NCBI GenBank assembly: GCA_021776315.1
Contig: JAJFGD010000196.1
Coordinates: 1 to 35,837 of the forward strand
Origin: Hyphococcus sp.
GTDB taxonomy: Bacteria > Pseudomonadota > Alphaproteobacteria > Caulobacterales > Parvularculaceae
Length of the DNA: 35,837 nucleotides
Direction of reading: 5' to 3'
Both the position numbers and the translations under genes were made by a program. The notes under the pieces were generated by a model that saw only the letters and a program-made list of their open reading frames with translations, did no database searches and was not told the DNA's origin. This document shows, in pieces, positions 35,059 through 35,837 of this stretch (its first letter is position 1; each line of letters opens with the position of its first letter).

Positions 35059-35787
35059 ATGCGTTTGTTGATGGCACCAATATTTATTCTTGCAGCCTGC
35101 CAGTCGGTACAAGCAACTGCGAATAAACCATCTTTACAACCTGATCACGCAATCGAATTGAGTGAAATACAAGAACTTAATTGTCCTGACGAAACATATT
35201 TCGATTCAAGCTCCTTAACCTACGCGTTTTCAAATGGTGAAGAAACTTGGGGAAATGAAACTAGGGAAAATTATGCCGAGCACGCTAGGGATTTTGCTAG
35301 CGACAGACTCTGCGCTGCGGGTATGAATTCTATTTACTCAAAACGAGAAAATAGTGCCGAAGAAATCTACAGACTAACCTATATGCCCTCATTTCATTCG
35401 CCAATTTCCGTTGAATTTCATATATCTTCTGATAAAATATTTTATTTCGCTCGAAGTTGGAAATACCATCGCGATCAGATCGTGCTTGGAGAGAAATCGC
35501 ATTATGTATTCTTTACTGGTTTTGAAAGTTGGGAAGAGAAATCTGGTAATCTAGATATGCGCCAAGCTAATGATTTGCGTTCCTTGTTTGACGCAGAATT
35601 TGTTTGCGAAACAGGCATTCACTATCCAGGCGGTCATGATGGATCGACCCGCTATTTTGAGCGCCTCAAAAACCAACAATTTTGCATTTTGTCTGAATGG
35701 TCTGAACCGAAAAATACAACCGCAAAGAAAAACGAAATTGAAATCCTCCAGCTAGTTGGGTTGGAAAACTTTCACTCTGGCTATTAG
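35059..35787 (+). CDS. Unknown lipoprotein gene inserted between korA and korB
   Basis: The 242-residue protein starts with a very short lipoprotein signal (MRLLMAPIFILAAC, lipobox LAAC, Cys14). I do not recognise the family. It is rich in aromatic residues and in Asn/Ser/Glu, and has four further Cys (CPDE, LCAA, VCET, FCIL) that could make two disulfides, consistent with a periplasmic or surface location. Its codons are A+T-rich: four 60-base lines of it contain 18 to 29 G+C, against 37 in a korA line, by my count. The start is 7 bases after the korA stop and its stop is 23 bases before the korB ATG, so it is inside the operon. It may have been acquired recently. Confidence 0.75.
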   Translation: MRLLMAPIFILAACQSVQATANKPSLQPDHAIELSEIQELNCPDETYFDSSSLTYAFSNGEETWGNETRENYAEHARDFASDRLCAAGMNSIYSKRENSAEEIYRLTYMPSFHSPISVEFHISSDKIFYFARSWKYHRDQIVLGEKSHYVFFTGFESWEEKSGNLDMRQANDLRSLFDAEFVCETGIHYPGGHDGSTRYFERLKNQQFCILSEWSEPKNTTAKKNEIEILQLVGLENFHSGY

Positions 35788-35810
35788 GTAATCAAAGTTA
35801 GGCTGTAACA

Positions 35811-35837
35811 ATGAACGCTCCCCTTACCGCAAAAGAT
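35811..35837 (+). CDS. korB: 2-oxoacid:ferredoxin oxidoreductase beta subunit, first nine codons only
   Basis: The nine visible codons read MNAPLTAKD, the usual opening of alphaproteobacterial KorB (which continues with the TPP-binding CPGCGD region, outside the window). The assignment rests on this start and on its place after korA. Confidence 0.7.

Overview
The window looks like ordinary chromosome of a free-living alphaproteobacterium of moderate G+C content. The signs are a poly(3-hydroxybutyrate) synthase, PurL and BolA encoded together, a monothiol CGFS glutaredoxin, a korA/korB 2-oxoacid:ferredoxin oxidoreductase pair, an ATG-preceding TTAA-N7-TTAA CtrA-type site, and many small exported or lipid-anchored proteins. 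A Caulobacterales, Maricaulales (Hyphomonadaceae-like) or Parvularculaceae-like member is plausible, but that is inference. I see no rRNA, tRNA, CRISPR array, prophage or transposase. Genes are tightly packed: no gene-free stretch exceeds 300 bases, and the longest is about 282 bases before korA.

Left part (1-4.3 kb): the 3' portion of phaC with a lysine-rich N-terminal tail, a membrane protein of DUF6090 type, a diheme cytochrome c, and a 72-residue unknown protein behind a CtrA-type site. Copies of a short intergenic repeat flank the DUF6090-like and cytochrome genes. From 4.3 to 7.8 kb, five minus-strand genes encode GrxD, an atypical SDR, a DUF2799 lipoprotein, a 2H phosphoesterase (RNA ligase/CPDase type) and a 2-hydroxyacid dehydrogenase.

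Middle (8-24.4 kb): a paraoxonase-like arylesterase; an M1 aminopeptidase lipoprotein (LTA4 hydrolase type) divergent from an NSS amino-acid transporter; a D-threonine aldolase/D-serine dehydratase-like PLP enzyme downstream of a striking purL-bolA in-frame fusion; a short membrane-bound winged-helix regulator divergent from a serine beta-lactamase-fold hydrolase; an MpaB/DUF2236 protein; an ArsM arsenite methyltransferase; a LysM protein; and an exported amidohydrolase divergent from a sarcosine/N-methyltryptophan oxidase type flavoenzyme.

Right part (24.4-35.8 kb): ettA, a bacterial PH-domain membrane protein, then a long minus-strand run (DUF418 protein, transaldolase-like FSA, DUF1272 zinc-ribbon-like protein, four-helix membrane protein, fumarylacetoacetase-family enzyme, EamA exporter, free-methionine-sulfoxide reductase, and a lipoprotein with an internal duplication). 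The window ends in korA, an A+T-rich unknown lipoprotein gene, and the first nine codons of korB.

The most unusual items are: purL and bolA in one uninterrupted frame although bolA keeps a strong internal ribosome binding site; an extra segment of about 100 residues inside that PurL; an A+T-rich lipoprotein gene wedged between korA and korB; a CtrA-type site before an unrecognised small gene; and an exported lipoprotein built from two winged-helix-like repeats.
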